From positions 1,240,001 to 1,304,000 of the forward strand of contig NZ_CP040749.1 in the NCBI RefSeq assembly GCF_006065315.1: DNA of 64,000 nucleotides, given 5' to 3'. Origin of the DNA: Aureibaculum algae. GTDB taxonomy: Bacteria > Bacteroidota > Bacteroidia > Flavobacteriales > Flavobacteriaceae. Within the stretch, counting starts at the first letter, position 1; every line of letters begins with the position of its first letter. Under the pieces are notes generated by a model. The model was not told the DNA's origin, ran no database searches, and was given only the letters and a program-made list of their open reading frames with translations. Shown here in pieces: positions 54,403 to 63,401 of the stretch. A program made the translations under genes and the position numbers.

Positions 54403-54410
54403 CAGCCTTT

Positions 54411-54446
54411 AAAAGTCTAAGTATTCATTTACTTAGGCTTTTTTAT
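54411..54446 (+). terminator. Terminator of the NamZ-like gene
   Basis: A 13-bp stem (AAAAGTCTAAGTA/TACTTAGGCTTTT, one T-G pair on the plus strand), a 6-base loop and a T-run, overlapping the end of the convergent DUF983 gene. Confidence 0.85.
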
Positions 54447-54821
54447 TGTTTTATAATTTTTATCATAATGGATAAAAATATTAGCATAAATTAATCTTGC
54501 GAATCGTAAGGTAAAAGGCGTGAAAAGTACGAGTAGTACGAAAATTGTTATAAAAATAGTCATTAAATCTAGACCCGTAAGATAGAGTATTATAAAAGTA
54601 ACAATGGCACACCCTACTGTTAGTCCATAAGACACATACATCGCACCAAAGAAAAAAGAGGGCTCAATCTCGTATTTAAAATTACAATTTGGGCAATGCT
54701 CATTCATTTTTAGTACCTTTTTTAAATGTAAAGGGTTATTATCTTCAAAAAATGCACCTTCATTACATTTGGGACATTTATTATTAAAAATGCTATAAAT
54801 TTTTGTTCCTTTTTTAAACAT
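54429..54821 (-). CDS. DUF983 zinc-ribbon membrane protein
   Basis: I use the ATG at 54821 (MFKKGTKIYSIFNNKCPKC); the longer frame adds unlikely residues. The 130-residue protein has a CPKC ... CPNC zinc-ribbon pair (Cys near 15-18 and 42-45) followed by two membrane helices (about 60-80 and 83-103) and a basic C-terminal tail. DUF983 proteins are widespread in Bacteroidota; function is unknown. It is divergent from the ABC-F gene with 68 bases between starts. Confidence 0.85.
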   Translation of the reverse strand: MFKKGTKIYSIFNNKCPKCNEGAFFEDNNPLHLKKVLKMNEHCPNCNFKYEIEPSFFFGAMYVSYGLTVGCAIVTFIILYLTGLDLMTIFITIFVLLVLFTPFTLRFARLIYANIFIHYDKNYKTIKKPK

Positions 54822-54842
54822 ATGTATTGTGAAAATAAATGA

Positions 54843-54850
54843 TACTTTTG
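54843..54850 (+). promoter_or_regulatory. Putative -7 box (TACTTTTG) of the ABC-F gene
   Basis: TACTTTTG fits TAnnTTTG, 39 bases before the ABC-F ATG, in the divergent gap with the DUF983 gene. No TTG at the 19-base spacing. Confidence 0.45.
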
Positions 54851-54889
54851 CAAATGTAAAATAATATAAATTCATAATTGTAACAAAAG

Positions 54890-56806
54890 ATGCTTAACGC
54901 ACATAATATTACTGTTTCCTTTGCAGGAGAAGATTTGTTTTCAGGTATAACTTTTAAGTTAGTTGGTGGAGATAGAGTAGGACTAGTTGGTAAAAACGGA
55001 GCAGGGAAATCTACGCTGTTGAAAATTATTTCGAAAGAACAAGAATTTGATAAAGGCACATTGGCGTTGGAAAAGAATCTACGGATTGGTTTTCTAAAGC
55101 AGGATATTGACTTTGTACAAGGTAGATCAGTCTTAGAAGAGGCATATCAGGCATTTACTGAAATTAAAGAAGTTGAAAAAAAGCTTGAAGAAGTAAATGT
55201 AGCTTTGGTAGAAAGAACCGATTATGAAAGTGAGGGTTATCATCAAATAATGGTCGATTTAAGTGATTTAACGCATCGTTTTGAATTGATTGGAGGATAT
55301 AATTATCAAGGAGAAACTGAGAAAATTTTACAAGGTCTAGGTTTTAAACGTGAAGATTTTAATAAGTTAACCGATACTTTTTCTGGTGGATGGCGTATGC
55401 GGATAGAGTTGGCGAAGTTATTATTACAAAATAATGATATCTTATTATTGGATGAGCCTACCAATCACTTAGATATTGAATCTATTATTTGGTTAGAAGA
55501 GTTTTTAAGCAGTTATGCAGGTGCTATTATGTTAGTATCGCATGATAAGATGTTTTTGGACAATGTAACCAATCGTACCATTGAAATTTCAATGGGTAAA
55601 ATTTACGATTATAAATATCCGTATTCTAAATATTTGGTGCAGCGTAAAGAGCTAAAAGAAAAGCAATTACAGACACAAAAGAATCAAGAAAAAGAAATAC
55701 AACGTACAGAACAACTGATTGAAAAATTTAGAGCAAAAGCCAGTAAAGCGACTATGGCTCAATCTTTAATTAAAAAACTAAATAAAGTTGAACGCATTGA
55801 GGTTGATGCTGATGATAATTCGGTAATGAAAGTACGTTTTCCGATGTCTGTTCAGCCAGGAAAGATAGTTGTTGAAGCTAAAAATGTAGCGAAGAACTAT
55901 GGGGATAACCAAGTATTGAACAATGTTAATTTATTAATAGAACGGAATAGTAAGATCGCTTATGTTGGTCAAAACGGTCAAGGAAAATCTACTTTGGCTA
56001 AAATGATTGTTGGTGAAATTCCTTATGAAGGTGATTTAAAATTAGGGCATAATGTACAGATAGGCTATTTTGCTCAAAACCAAGCAGAATATCTTGATGG
56101 TGAAAAAACAGTGTTGCAAACCATGGAAGATGCTTCTAATGATGGTAATCGTGTGAAAGTAAGAGATATGTTAGGAGGCTTTTTGTTTGGAGGTGATGAT
56201 GTAGAAAAGAAAGTAAAAGTACTTTCGGGTGGTGAGCGTAATCGTTTAGCTTTATGTAAAATGTTACTTTCTCCATTTAATGTATTGGTAATGGATGAGC
56301 CTACCAATCACTTAGATATTGCTTCAAAAAATGTATTGAAACAAGCACTTCATAATTTTGAAGGTACCTTAATAATTGTATCTCACGATAGAGATTTCTT
56401 GCAGGGGCTAACCAAAACAGTTTTTGAGTTTAAAGACAGTAAAATTAGAGAGTACCTAGGTGATATTGATTATTATTTAGAGGAACACAATCTAGAGAAT
56501 TTACGTGAAGTTGAAAAGAGAACTAAGGTTGCAAAAGTGGCTAAAACTTCAGCCAATGAATCAAAAGATGATTATGAAAAAGAGAAAGAAGTAAAAAGAA
56601 CTTTAAATAAACTATCTAAAATCGAAACTGAAATTGCAGATTTAGAAAGAGAAGTGGCTCAAATAGATAAAAAATTAGCCGACGAAGCTCAATATGAAAA
56701 AGTTACTGGTCAACCTGATTTCTTTAAAAAATATCAAGCTAAAAAAGATAAAATAAATACCTTAATGCAAGATTGGGAAAATTTGCATGAAGTGCTGGAA
56801 GGGTAG
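54890..56806 (+). CDS. ABC-F family ATPase
   Basis: 638 residues with two ATP-binding cassettes and no membrane segment. Cassette 1 has Walker A GKNGAGKST, signature FSGGWRMR and Walker B LLLDEPTNHLD. Cassette 2 has Walker A GQNGQGKST, signature LSGGERNR and Walker B VMDEPTNHLD. The inter-domain linker is charged and helical (about 245-310), and the C-terminus is a coiled coil (about 540-635, Lys/Glu-rich), as in Uup- and YdiF-like members. ABC-F proteins bind the ribosomal E site and relieve stalling. The exact subfamily is unclear. Confidence 0.94.
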   Translation: MLNAHNITVSFAGEDLFSGITFKLVGGDRVGLVGKNGAGKSTLLKIISKEQEFDKGTLALEKNLRIGFLKQDIDFVQGRSVLEEAYQAFTEIKEVEKKLEEVNVALVERTDYESEGYHQIMVDLSDLTHRFELIGGYNYQGETEKILQGLGFKREDFNKLTDTFSGGWRMRIELAKLLLQNNDILLLDEPTNHLDIESIIWLEEFLSSYAGAIMLVSHDKMFLDNVTNRTIEISMGKIYDYKYPYSKYLVQRKELKEKQLQTQKNQEKEIQRTEQLIEKFRAKASKATMAQSLIKKLNKVERIEVDADDNSVMKVRFPMSVQPGKIVVEAKNVAKNYGDNQVLNNVNLLIERNSKIAYVGQNGQGKSTLAKMIVGEIPYEGDLKLGHNVQIGYFAQNQAEYLDGEKTVLQTMEDASNDGNRVKVRDMLGGFLFGGDDVEKKVKVLSGGERNRLALCKMLLSPFNVLVMDEPTNHLDIASKNVLKQALHNFEGTLIIVSHDRDFLQGLTKTVFEFKDSKIREYLGDIDYYLEEHNLENLREVEKRTKVAKVAKTSANESKDDYEKEKEVKRTLNKLSKIETEIADLEREVAQIDKKLADEAQYEKVTGQPDFFKKYQAKKDKINTLMQDWENLHEVLEG

Positions 56807-56839
56807 TGTTTGATCTGAAGATCTATGTCAGTTCGAGTG

Positions 56840-56897
56840 CCACGCTTTTGGGCGTGGTGTATCGAGAACCCTTTCATGTTCCAAAGGTTCTCGATAC
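56840..56897. repeat. Compound inverted repeat between the ABC-F and carboxylase genes
   Basis: Two nested structures occur in the 189-base gap between convergent genes. The first is a CCACGC/GCGTGG hairpin (56840-56845, 56852-56857). The second is a 12-base inverted repeat GTATCGAGAACC/GGTTCTCGATAC (56859-56870, 56886-56897), extended by AAAG/CTTT with a bulge. The preceding GTCAGTTCGAGTG is a common start for interspersed repeats in Flavobacteriia. There is no T-tract. Confidence 0.75.
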
Positions 56898-56995
56898 GAT
56901 GCATAATGTTTCAATTCATAAAATAACTTTTATGGAGCATCATGTGAAATGACAAAAGAATATATCAGAGTCATTTCAGATCTCCTTAAACTAAT

Positions 56996-58537
56996 TTACA
57001 ACGGAATATTTCCATGCTTTCTGTTTGGTTTAATAACTTCTTTATCTTCAAGCATACTAAATGCTTTAAGTAATTTTCTACGCGTTGTTTTAGGTTGAAT
57101 CACTTCATCTATAAAACCGCGTTCAGCAGCTCGGTACGGATTGGCAAATTTTTCAGCATATTCAGATTCTTTCTCAGCTAATTTTTCTGCTGGGTTTTCT
57201 GCCGCTTGAATTTCTCTCTTAAAAATAATTTCACTAGCACCTTTAGCTCCCATAACTGCAATTTCAGCACTTGGCCAGGCAAAATTCATATCTGCACCAA
57301 TGTGTTTCGAATTCATCACATCGTAAGCTCCTCCATAAGCTTTTCTTGTAATTAAAGTAATTCTAGGTACAGTAGCTTCACTTAATGCATATAATAATTT
57401 TGCACCATTGGTAATAATACCATTCCATTCTTGGTCTGTACCTGGTAAAAAACCAGGAACGTCTACGAGTACCAATAAAGGAATGTTAAAACAATCGCAA
57501 AAACGAGTGAATCTTGCTGCTTTTTTAGAACTATTTACATCTAATACACCTGCTAAAAATAAAGGTTGATTTGCAATAATACCAATACTTCTTCCGCCTA
57601 AACGAGCAAAGCCAACGATGATGTTTTCTGCATAATCTTTATGAATTTCATAAAAGGAGTCATCATCTATTATACCTGAAATAACATGGTGCATGTCATA
57701 GGGTTTGTTCGCGTTATCAGGCACTATTTTTTCTAGTATTTCTCTAGTTTCATCTTGTAAAGTAAAAGGTAAGCTTTTAGTAATTTTCGTATTGTTTTGA
57801 GGTAGATAGCTCAGTAGTTTTTTAATATCATCAAGACAGTCAATATCATTAGCTGAGGTAATGTGTGTTACACCAGATTTTGTAGAATGAGTTGTAGCTC
57901 CACCTAATTCTTCAGCAGTGACTTCCTCATTAGTTACTGTTTTTACCACGTTTGGTCCGGTAACAAACATATAGCTTGTGTTTTCCACCATCAAGGTGAA
58001 GTCTGTCATTGCGGGTGAATAAACTGCTCCCCCTGCACATGGTCCCATAATAGCAGAAATTTGAGGAATGACACCAGAGGCTTGTACATTTCTATAAAAT
58101 ATATCGGCATAACCTCCTAATGAACGAACTCCTTCTTGAATTCTGGCACCACCAGAATCATTTAAACCAATACAAGGCACGCCAACTTTTATAGCAGCAT
58201 CCATTATTTTACATATTTTTTCGGCGTGTGTTTCAGATAAAGAACCTCCAAAAACTGTAAAGTCTTGAGCGAAAATGTAAATTAATCGACCGTCAATTGT
58301 ACCATAGCCAGTTATTACGCCATCACCTAAAAACTGCTGTTTTTCCATGTCGAAATCGGTCGTTCTATGCGTTACAAGCAAGCCCATTTCTTCAAATGAC
58401 CCTTCATCTAATAGATAGTGTATACGTTCTCTGGCTGTTAATTTATTCTTGTGATGTTGTTTGTCAATTCGTTTTTGACCACCACCTAAATGAGCTTTTG
58501 CAATTTTTTCTTCTAACTTTTTTGCTTTCGGATCCAT
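56996..58537 (-). CDS. Acyl-CoA carboxylase carboxyltransferase (beta) subunit
   Basis: 513 residues. It carries the crotonase-type carboxyltransferase marks [57 protein letters not shown] and [11 protein letters not shown]. The subunit moves the carboxyl group from carboxybiotin to an acyl-CoA, most likely propionyl- or methylcrotonyl-type rather than acetyl-CoA because the two halves are fused in one chain. The start ATG is five bases downstream of the biotin carboxylase stop, so the subunits are co-transcribed with the carrier gene. Confidence 0.92.
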   Translation of the reverse strand: MDPKAKKLEEKIAKAHLGGGQKRIDKQHHKNKLTARERIHYLLDEGSFEEMGLLVTHRTTDFDMEKQQFLGDGVITGYGTIDGRLIYIFAQDFTVFGGSLSETHAEKICKIMDAAIKVGVPCIGLNDSGGARIQEGVRSLGGYADIFYRNVQASGVIPQISAIMGPCAGGAVYSPAMTDFTLMVENTSYMFVTGPNVVKTVTNEEVTAEELGGATTHSTKSGVTHITSANDIDCLDDIKKLLSYLPQNNTKITKSLPFTLQDETREILEKIVPDNANKPYDMHHVISGIIDDDSFYEIHKDYAENIIVGFARLGGRSIGIIANQPLFLAGVLDVNSSKKAARFTRFCDCFNIPLLVLVDVPGFLPGTDQEWNGIITNGAKLLYALSEATVPRITLITRKAYGGAYDVMNSKHIGADMNFAWPSAEIAVMGAKGASEIIFKREIQAAENPAEKLAEKESEYAEKFANPYRAAERGFIDEVIQPKTTRRKLLKAFSMLEDKEVIKPNRKHGNIPL

Positions 58538-58542
58538 AGTCT

Positions 58543-59982
58543 TTAGTTTGGTAATCTCAATGTTTTTTGATCTTCTAAATATTTTTTAACGGCTATTAAT
58601 GCAGCAATATTAGCATCCACTTCTAAATTTTTAAGAATAGATTCAGGTGCATAGTATTTTTCTACAAAATGTGTGTCATAATTTCCAGTACGGAAAGCTT
58701 CATTTTTACAGGCAAATTTTCCGAAAGAAAGTGTGGTTTGAACGCCTTCAATGTGATAATTCTCAATGGCTTCTAACATTACATCTATGGCTTCTTCTCG
58801 AGTATTACCATAAGTAATTAATTTTGCCAACATGGGATCATAGTAAATGGGGATATCCATTCCTTGCTCAAAACCACTATCCACCCTAATATTTTTACCT
58901 ACAGGTTCGTTGTAAATTTCTAATTTACCTACACTAGGTAAAAAATTAGTTAAAGGATCTTCTGCATAAATTCTTAATTCTATGGCATGTCCCTTAATTT
59001 TAAGGTCTTTTTGTTTAAAAGGTAATTCCTCACCTTGTGCAATACGTATTTGCAATTCTACCAAGTCTAAATCAGTTATAAATTCCGTTACCGGATGTTC
59101 AACTTGTAATCTGGTATTCATTTCCAAAAAGTAGAAATTATGATCGGTATCTAACAAAAATTCTACCGTACCAGCACCTAAATAATCACAAGCTTTGGCG
59201 ACATTGATAGCTGCTTGTCCCATTTTTTCGCGAAGTTCAGGGGTTAAAGCAGGTGATGGAGCTTCTTCGATCACTTTTTGATGACGGCGTTGTATGCTGC
59301 ACTCACGTTCAAACATCTGGACAATATTCCCATGACTGTCTGCCAAAATTTGAATCTCTATGTGTTTAGGAGAACTGATGTATTTTTCAATGAAAACGGC
59401 ACCATTTCCAAAAGCCGAGGTAGCTTCGCTAATGGCACGATGCATTTGAGATTCTAATTCTTCTTCGTGTTCTACTACTCGCATACCTTTTCCACCGCCA
59501 CCTGCAGATGCTTTTATTAGAATTGGGAATCCAATATTTTTGGCGATTTCAATTGCTTCTTTAAGGTCAGACACCGCTTTTTCTATTCCTGGAACCATCG
59601 GAATATTATAATTTTTTACAGCGGCTTTAGCAGCTAATTTATCGCCCATCATTTTAATGGATTTAGATTTTGGACCGATAAAAATGATATTATTTTCTTC
59701 ACACAATGCTGAAAAGTCTGCATTCTCACTTAAAAAACCATAACCGGGATGGATGGCATCTACATTAACTGTTTTGGCAACTTCAATAATTCTGTCACCT
59801 CGAAGATATGATTCATTTGATGGTGGCTCGCCAACGCAAATGGCTTCATCAGCAAACTTAACATGAGGTGCGTTTCTATCAGCAGTTGAATAAATAGCAA
59901 CCGTTTTGATACCCATTTTTTTTGCTGTACGCATTATTCTGATGGCAATTTCTCCTCTATTGGCTATTAGTATTTTTTTCAT
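58543..59982 (-). CDS. Biotin carboxylase subunit of acyl-CoA carboxylase
   Basis: 479 residues. The N-terminal biotin carboxylase domain starts [20 protein letters not shown]. The ATP-grasp part has the glycine loop [14 protein letters not shown], then [37 protein letters not shown] and [14 protein letters not shown], which holds the catalytic Glu/Arg. It carboxylates the biotin of the carrier encoded upstream using ATP and bicarbonate. It has no fused carrier domain. It is the middle gene of three (carrier, this, beta subunit), with an 89-base gap from the carrier. Confidence 0.93.
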   Translation of the reverse strand: MKKILIANRGEIAIRIMRTAKKMGIKTVAIYSTADRNAPHVKFADEAICVGEPPSNESYLRGDRIIEVAKTVNVDAIHPGYGFLSENADFSALCEENNIIFIGPKSKSIKMMGDKLAAKAAVKNYNIPMVPGIEKAVSDLKEAIEIAKNIGFPILIKASAGGGGKGMRVVEHEEELESQMHRAISEATSAFGNGAVFIEKYISSPKHIEIQILADSHGNIVQMFERECSIQRRHQKVIEEAPSPALTPELREKMGQAAINVAKACDYLGAGTVEFLLDTDHNFYFLEMNTRLQVEHPVTEFITDLDLVELQIRIAQGEELPFKQKDLKIKGHAIELRIYAEDPLTNFLPSVGKLEIYNEPVGKNIRVDSGFEQGMDIPIYYDPMLAKLITYGNTREEAIDVMLEAIENYHIEGVQTTLSFGKFACKNEAFRTGNYDTHFVEKYYAPESILKNLEVDANIAALIAVKKYLEDQKTLRLPN

Positions 59983-60071
59983 TGATATAAATTTTAATCG
60001 CCCTTTGTGTATTTTATAGATTTTGTTGATTTGAAAACAAACTTTTGAATTATGTCTTTGTTAAAGATATT

Positions 60072-60560
60072 TTATGGAGCAAACTCAATTAAAACACTTC
60101 CTTTTTCAACTGTATCACCTTTAATAGCGGTAATTGTTTTAATGATACCATCATGTGGTGATGTGATCACATTTTCCATTTTCATGGCCTCCAGTATTAA
60201 TAAAGGATCATTCTCTTGCACGTTTTGACCTTCTTCAACATTTATTTCTAAAATTAAACCAGGCATTGGTGCCTTAATAGAATCTACAGTTTTTTTTGAG
60301 CTGGTTGCAAAGCCCATTTCGTTGATTAGCTTGTCTAAATCATCATTAATATCTAATTCAAACGTGTTATTATTTACTTTTATGATATACTTTTTCTTGT
60401 TGAAATCAGATTTTAAAATTTCTATATGATAGGGTTGGTGGTTTTGCAATAAATGGTATTTACCTTCAGCAACTTCAATAGCGTCTAGTGATAATACCGC
60501 TGCTTTTGTAATGTCAAACTCAAAGGTTTTATTGGCGTTAACTTTATAATTAGTACTCAT
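60072..60560 (-). CDS. Biotin carboxyl carrier protein of acyl-CoA carboxylase
   Basis: 162 residues. The N-terminal part (1-90) is a small beta-rich domain of unclear role. The C-terminal biotinyl domain (about 93-162; IKAPMPGLILEINVEEGQ) has the target Lys127 in EAMKMENV and ends VEKGSVLIEF. It shuttles the carboxyl group between the two enzyme subunits. It is the first gene of the carboxylase operon on the minus strand; the exonuclease gene lies 42 bases upstream in the same direction. Confidence 0.92.
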   Translation of the reverse strand: MSTNYKVNANKTFEFDITKAAVLSLDAIEVAEGKYHLLQNHQPYHIEILKSDFNKKKYIIKVNNNTFELDINDDLDKLINEMGFATSSKKTVDSIKAPMPGLILEINVEEGQNVQENDPLLILEAMKMENVITSPHDGIIKTITAIKGDTVEKGSVLIEFAP

Positions 60561-60602
60561 TTAAGAAATGTTATATGATGTGAATTACAATAAATTGAAC
60601 AA

Positions 60603-61256
60603 CTAAAGTAAATCTTTTAATTTTAAATTGTTTTTTTTATCGAGTCTCGCTATTATTTTTTGGAAAGCGATTGCAGTAATTAAGGCATCTCCAGTGGCTG
60701 TATGCCGATCAACCTTTTCAATTTTTAATTCTTCACACAAATCGTCTAATGTATAATTTTTTAAATTTTGTTGATAGACAATATGTTTTGATTGTTTAAA
60801 AAGTAGCCCCGTGTCTAAACATTCATTTTTTAGTTTACCTAAATTATTTCTTAGAAGCATTTGGTCAACCATGTTTATGTCGAAACCCACATGATGCCCT
60901 ACTAAAACATCATTTTTTATGAATTTTATAAAAAGTTCTATAGCTTCTGCTTCAGTTACTTTTTCTATGTTTCCTTTTTTTAATAAACCATGGATTTTTA
61001 CAGATTCTGATTTAAAAATCTCTTGATGGATATACAATTCAAAATTATCAACAACATTTATCATATTGTTTACCACTGAAACAGCTCCAATAGATAGAAT
61101 TCTATCCTCATTTTTATCAAACCCTGTAGTTTCCGTGTCAAACACAATAAATCTAGTTTCAGATAGGGGTAGATTTTTACTTTTCTTAAAACTATCTAAA
61201 TAAGTTCTGAAAAACTCAGGATAATTTTTTTTACTTTTAAATATATTATTAAACAT
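60603..61256 (-). CDS. DEDDh 3'-5' exonuclease (DnaQ-like)
   Basis: 217 residues. Exo I is FIVFDTETTGF (Asp40, Glu42), Exo II contains VGHHVGFDINMVDQ, and Exo III is HTATGDALIT, giving the DEDDh set. There is no polymerase or ribosome-linked domain. Proteins of this size next to cNMP-CBS-DUF294 genes recur in many bacteria. It should trim DNA or RNA ends, but the substrate is not known. It lies between the DUF294 gene (150-base gap) and the carrier gene. Confidence 0.9.
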   Translation of the reverse strand: MFNNIFKSKKNYPEFFRTYLDSFKKSKNLPLSETRFIVFDTETTGFDKNEDRILSIGAVSVVNNMINVVDNFELYIHQEIFKSESVKIHGLLKKGNIEKVTEAEAIELFIKFIKNDVLVGHHVGFDINMVDQMLLRNNLGKLKNECLDTGLLFKQSKHIVYQQNLKNYTLDDLCEELKIEKVDRHTATGDALITAIAFQKIIARLDKKNNLKLKDLL

Positions 61257-61406
61257 TGGATCAAATTAACTGAATAGAATGGAACTTTTTAAAGTTAAGT
61301 ACAAATTAATCATTTTTTGCTCAGTTCTGAACTTTTTTAAATAGCATAGCACCGATTTAAAATGATAAAAATAATATCTTTTTCTAAAGAATAGAAAGCA
61401 TTTGAA

Positions 61407-63317
61407 TCAGCTGATTACCTTAAAACGAAACTTTAACAACTCTTGAATTTCTCTAATAGGTTTAAAACAACGTTTAAGTTTTAATTTTTCATCTTTACTT
61501 AATGTTTCTAAATTAATGAACTTACCAGAATCATTATTAACCAACCCTTGTTTAGTTTTAAATTTTAACAAGGCTTTAAAGGCGTAAGAACATGAATCAT
61601 AAAGTTCTTTGTTTTCTGGTTCTAATTCACTGAGTTTTTCATAACGTAAAGCGGTGTTGTTGATGTCTTTCACATTATGCGTTAAAATTAATAAACGGGC
61701 GGCATCTATTAGAGGCATTAAAGCTCTTCTTTTAACATTGAAAAAATCTTCATACTCACCGTTTTTTTCTAAAACCAATTGTTTGAAAAAACCAAGAGGA
61801 GGTGGGCTTAACAATATGTCTTTAGCTAATAAAGATAGTAACATTGATGATTGGTCTAAAGATGCGAATATGCTATTAGATAAATCATCAATCATAGATT
61901 GATCACCATAAATTCTATTGTAATCGAAAAATATGGAAGACAATAGAATGGCTTTTTCATCAGGATGTAATATCCAACTTTTAAATTGTTCTTTCCATTC
62001 CGAACGAGATAAGCACCATTCCGGATTGCTAGCCATCATTTCTGCAGGGCAATATTCGTAACCAATCTTATGCAATGCTTTGGTTATATGTCCCGATAAT
62101 TTTAAAAAATAAGCTTTTGTTTCTTCAGAAAGGTTTTCTGGTACATCGTCAAAAATTAAAGCACTATCCTGATCTGAGTATAACAATTGTTCCTTTCTTC
62201 CTTGACTACCCAATGCCATCCATGCAAATGCAACGGGTGGAGCACTGTGCATTTTGTTGATAGCATTTTCTATGACACGATATGTAATTGCATCATTTAT
62301 TTCAGAAATTATTTTTACAATATGTCGTAATGGTATGTTTTGATCTAAATAAGACTGCAATAACTTATGAGCTTTTGCTCTAACACTTCTTAAGTTTTTA
62401 GTTCTTTTTGCCCTTTTTATTTCTTTTAAAAGTACTGACGGATTATTACCAATAGATAATACGATATCATGATGTGTTAAAATACCTATTAATGGAGAAT
62501 GATTGGTGCCGTCTTTGGTTACACACAAGTGTTCTATATTAAACTTTATAAATTGAAGTTGAGCTTCGGTAACCGTAATATTTTTTTTACATGATTTTAC
62601 TGGACTTGACATAATGTCTTTAACAGGAATGTCAATGGGGAATTTTCCAGTTGCTATGTTATTTTTTAAATCACTATTTGTAATTATTCCTATTGGAAAA
62701 TTTTCTTTATTTGCAATCACAATACATCCAATTCCATGTTTGCTCATTTTCAGTGCAGCATTTTTTACTGAGGTTTCAGGAGAGCATGAAATTATTTTTT
62801 TTGTGTATTTAGCCGCTTGTAAGTTTTCGATATCATAATTGTCTTTGGGTATATAATCGTCGAAAATCTCATCACTTTGCTCTCTTGTATAAGGGGCAAA
62901 AGCGTTTGAAGCAAATGTTGTAATTAAATACTTATTTATTTTTTTACTGTTTTCAGATGCACTTTGAAAAACATCAATTGGAATTCCATAAATAATTGCT
63001 TCTTCATTGGCGGAAGCTTCAAGGGTGTAGTTTTCTTGAGCTAAAAGAGCTCTTAATCCAAAAATATCTCCTCCATCGCAAATGTCAATCATTTCTTTTT
63101 GGTTTTGTTTGGTTCTAAATAAACCAACAGCACCATTTCTCACAATATAAAAACAGTCGTGATACGTATCATTTTCCTTAAAAACAGTTTTCCCTTTTTC
63201 TAGGTAAATGATTTTAACTTCTTCCGAAATAATTTTTAACTTTTCATTACTCAGTAAACTAAATGGTGGAAATACTTTTATAAAATCGAAAACTCTTTCT
63301 GCAATGGAATTTTTCAT
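61407..63317 (-). CDS. cNMP-binding, CBS-pair and DUF294 nucleotidyltransferase-like protein
   Basis: 636 residues in four parts. A cyclic-nucleotide-binding domain comes first (about 15-125; DGGDIFGLRALLAQENYTLEASA in parts). A CBS pair follows (about 175-290; MSKHGIGCIVIA and IMSSPVKSC). Then a GlnD-like nucleotidyltransferase (DUF294, about 300-450) with an intact GSQGRKEQ (370-377) and Asp382/Asp384, and a C-terminal all-helical DUF294_C part. The mix suggests a cytoplasmic regulator that reads a nucleotide signal and modifies a partner. Similar genes sit next to acetate-uptake genes or DnaQ-like exonucleases; here the exonuclease follows. Confidence 0.9.
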   Translation of the reverse strand: MKNSIAERVFDFIKVFPPFSLLSNEKLKIISEEVKIIYLEKGKTVFKENDTYHDCFYIVRNGAVGLFRTKQNQKEMIDICDGGDIFGLRALLAQENYTLEASANEEAIIYGIPIDVFQSASENSKKINKYLITTFASNAFAPYTREQSDEIFDDYIPKDNYDIENLQAAKYTKKIISCSPETSVKNAALKMSKHGIGCIVIANKENFPIGIITNSDLKNNIATGKFPIDIPVKDIMSSPVKSCKKNITVTEAQLQFIKFNIEHLCVTKDGTNHSPLIGILTHHDIVLSIGNNPSVLLKEIKRAKRTKNLRSVRAKAHKLLQSYLDQNIPLRHIVKIISEINDAITYRVIENAINKMHSAPPVAFAWMALGSQGRKEQLLYSDQDSALIFDDVPENLSEETKAYFLKLSGHITKALHKIGYEYCPAEMMASNPEWCLSRSEWKEQFKSWILHPDEKAILLSSIFFDYNRIYGDQSMIDDLSNSIFASLDQSSMLLSLLAKDILLSPPPLGFFKQLVLEKNGEYEDFFNVKRRALMPLIDAARLLILTHNVKDINNTALRYEKLSELEPENKELYDSCSYAFKALLKFKTKQGLVNNDSGKFINLETLSKDEKLKLKRCFKPIREIQELLKFRFKVIS

Positions 63318-63338
63318 TTACTTATTTGTTTTATCTAT

Positions 63339-63372
63339 AAAGGCTACATCAAAATAGTATGATGTAGCCTTT
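63339..63372 (-). terminator. Hairpin terminator of the M42 gene
   Basis: Arms 63339-63351 and 63360-63372 (AAAGGCTACATCA/TGATGTAGCCTTT) pair perfectly over 13 bases with an 8-base loop, 29 bases after the aminopeptidase stop. The T-run beyond is short. Confidence 0.7.
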
Positions 63373-63401
63373 GTTATATGTTAATTAAATACGCGATTTA
63401 T

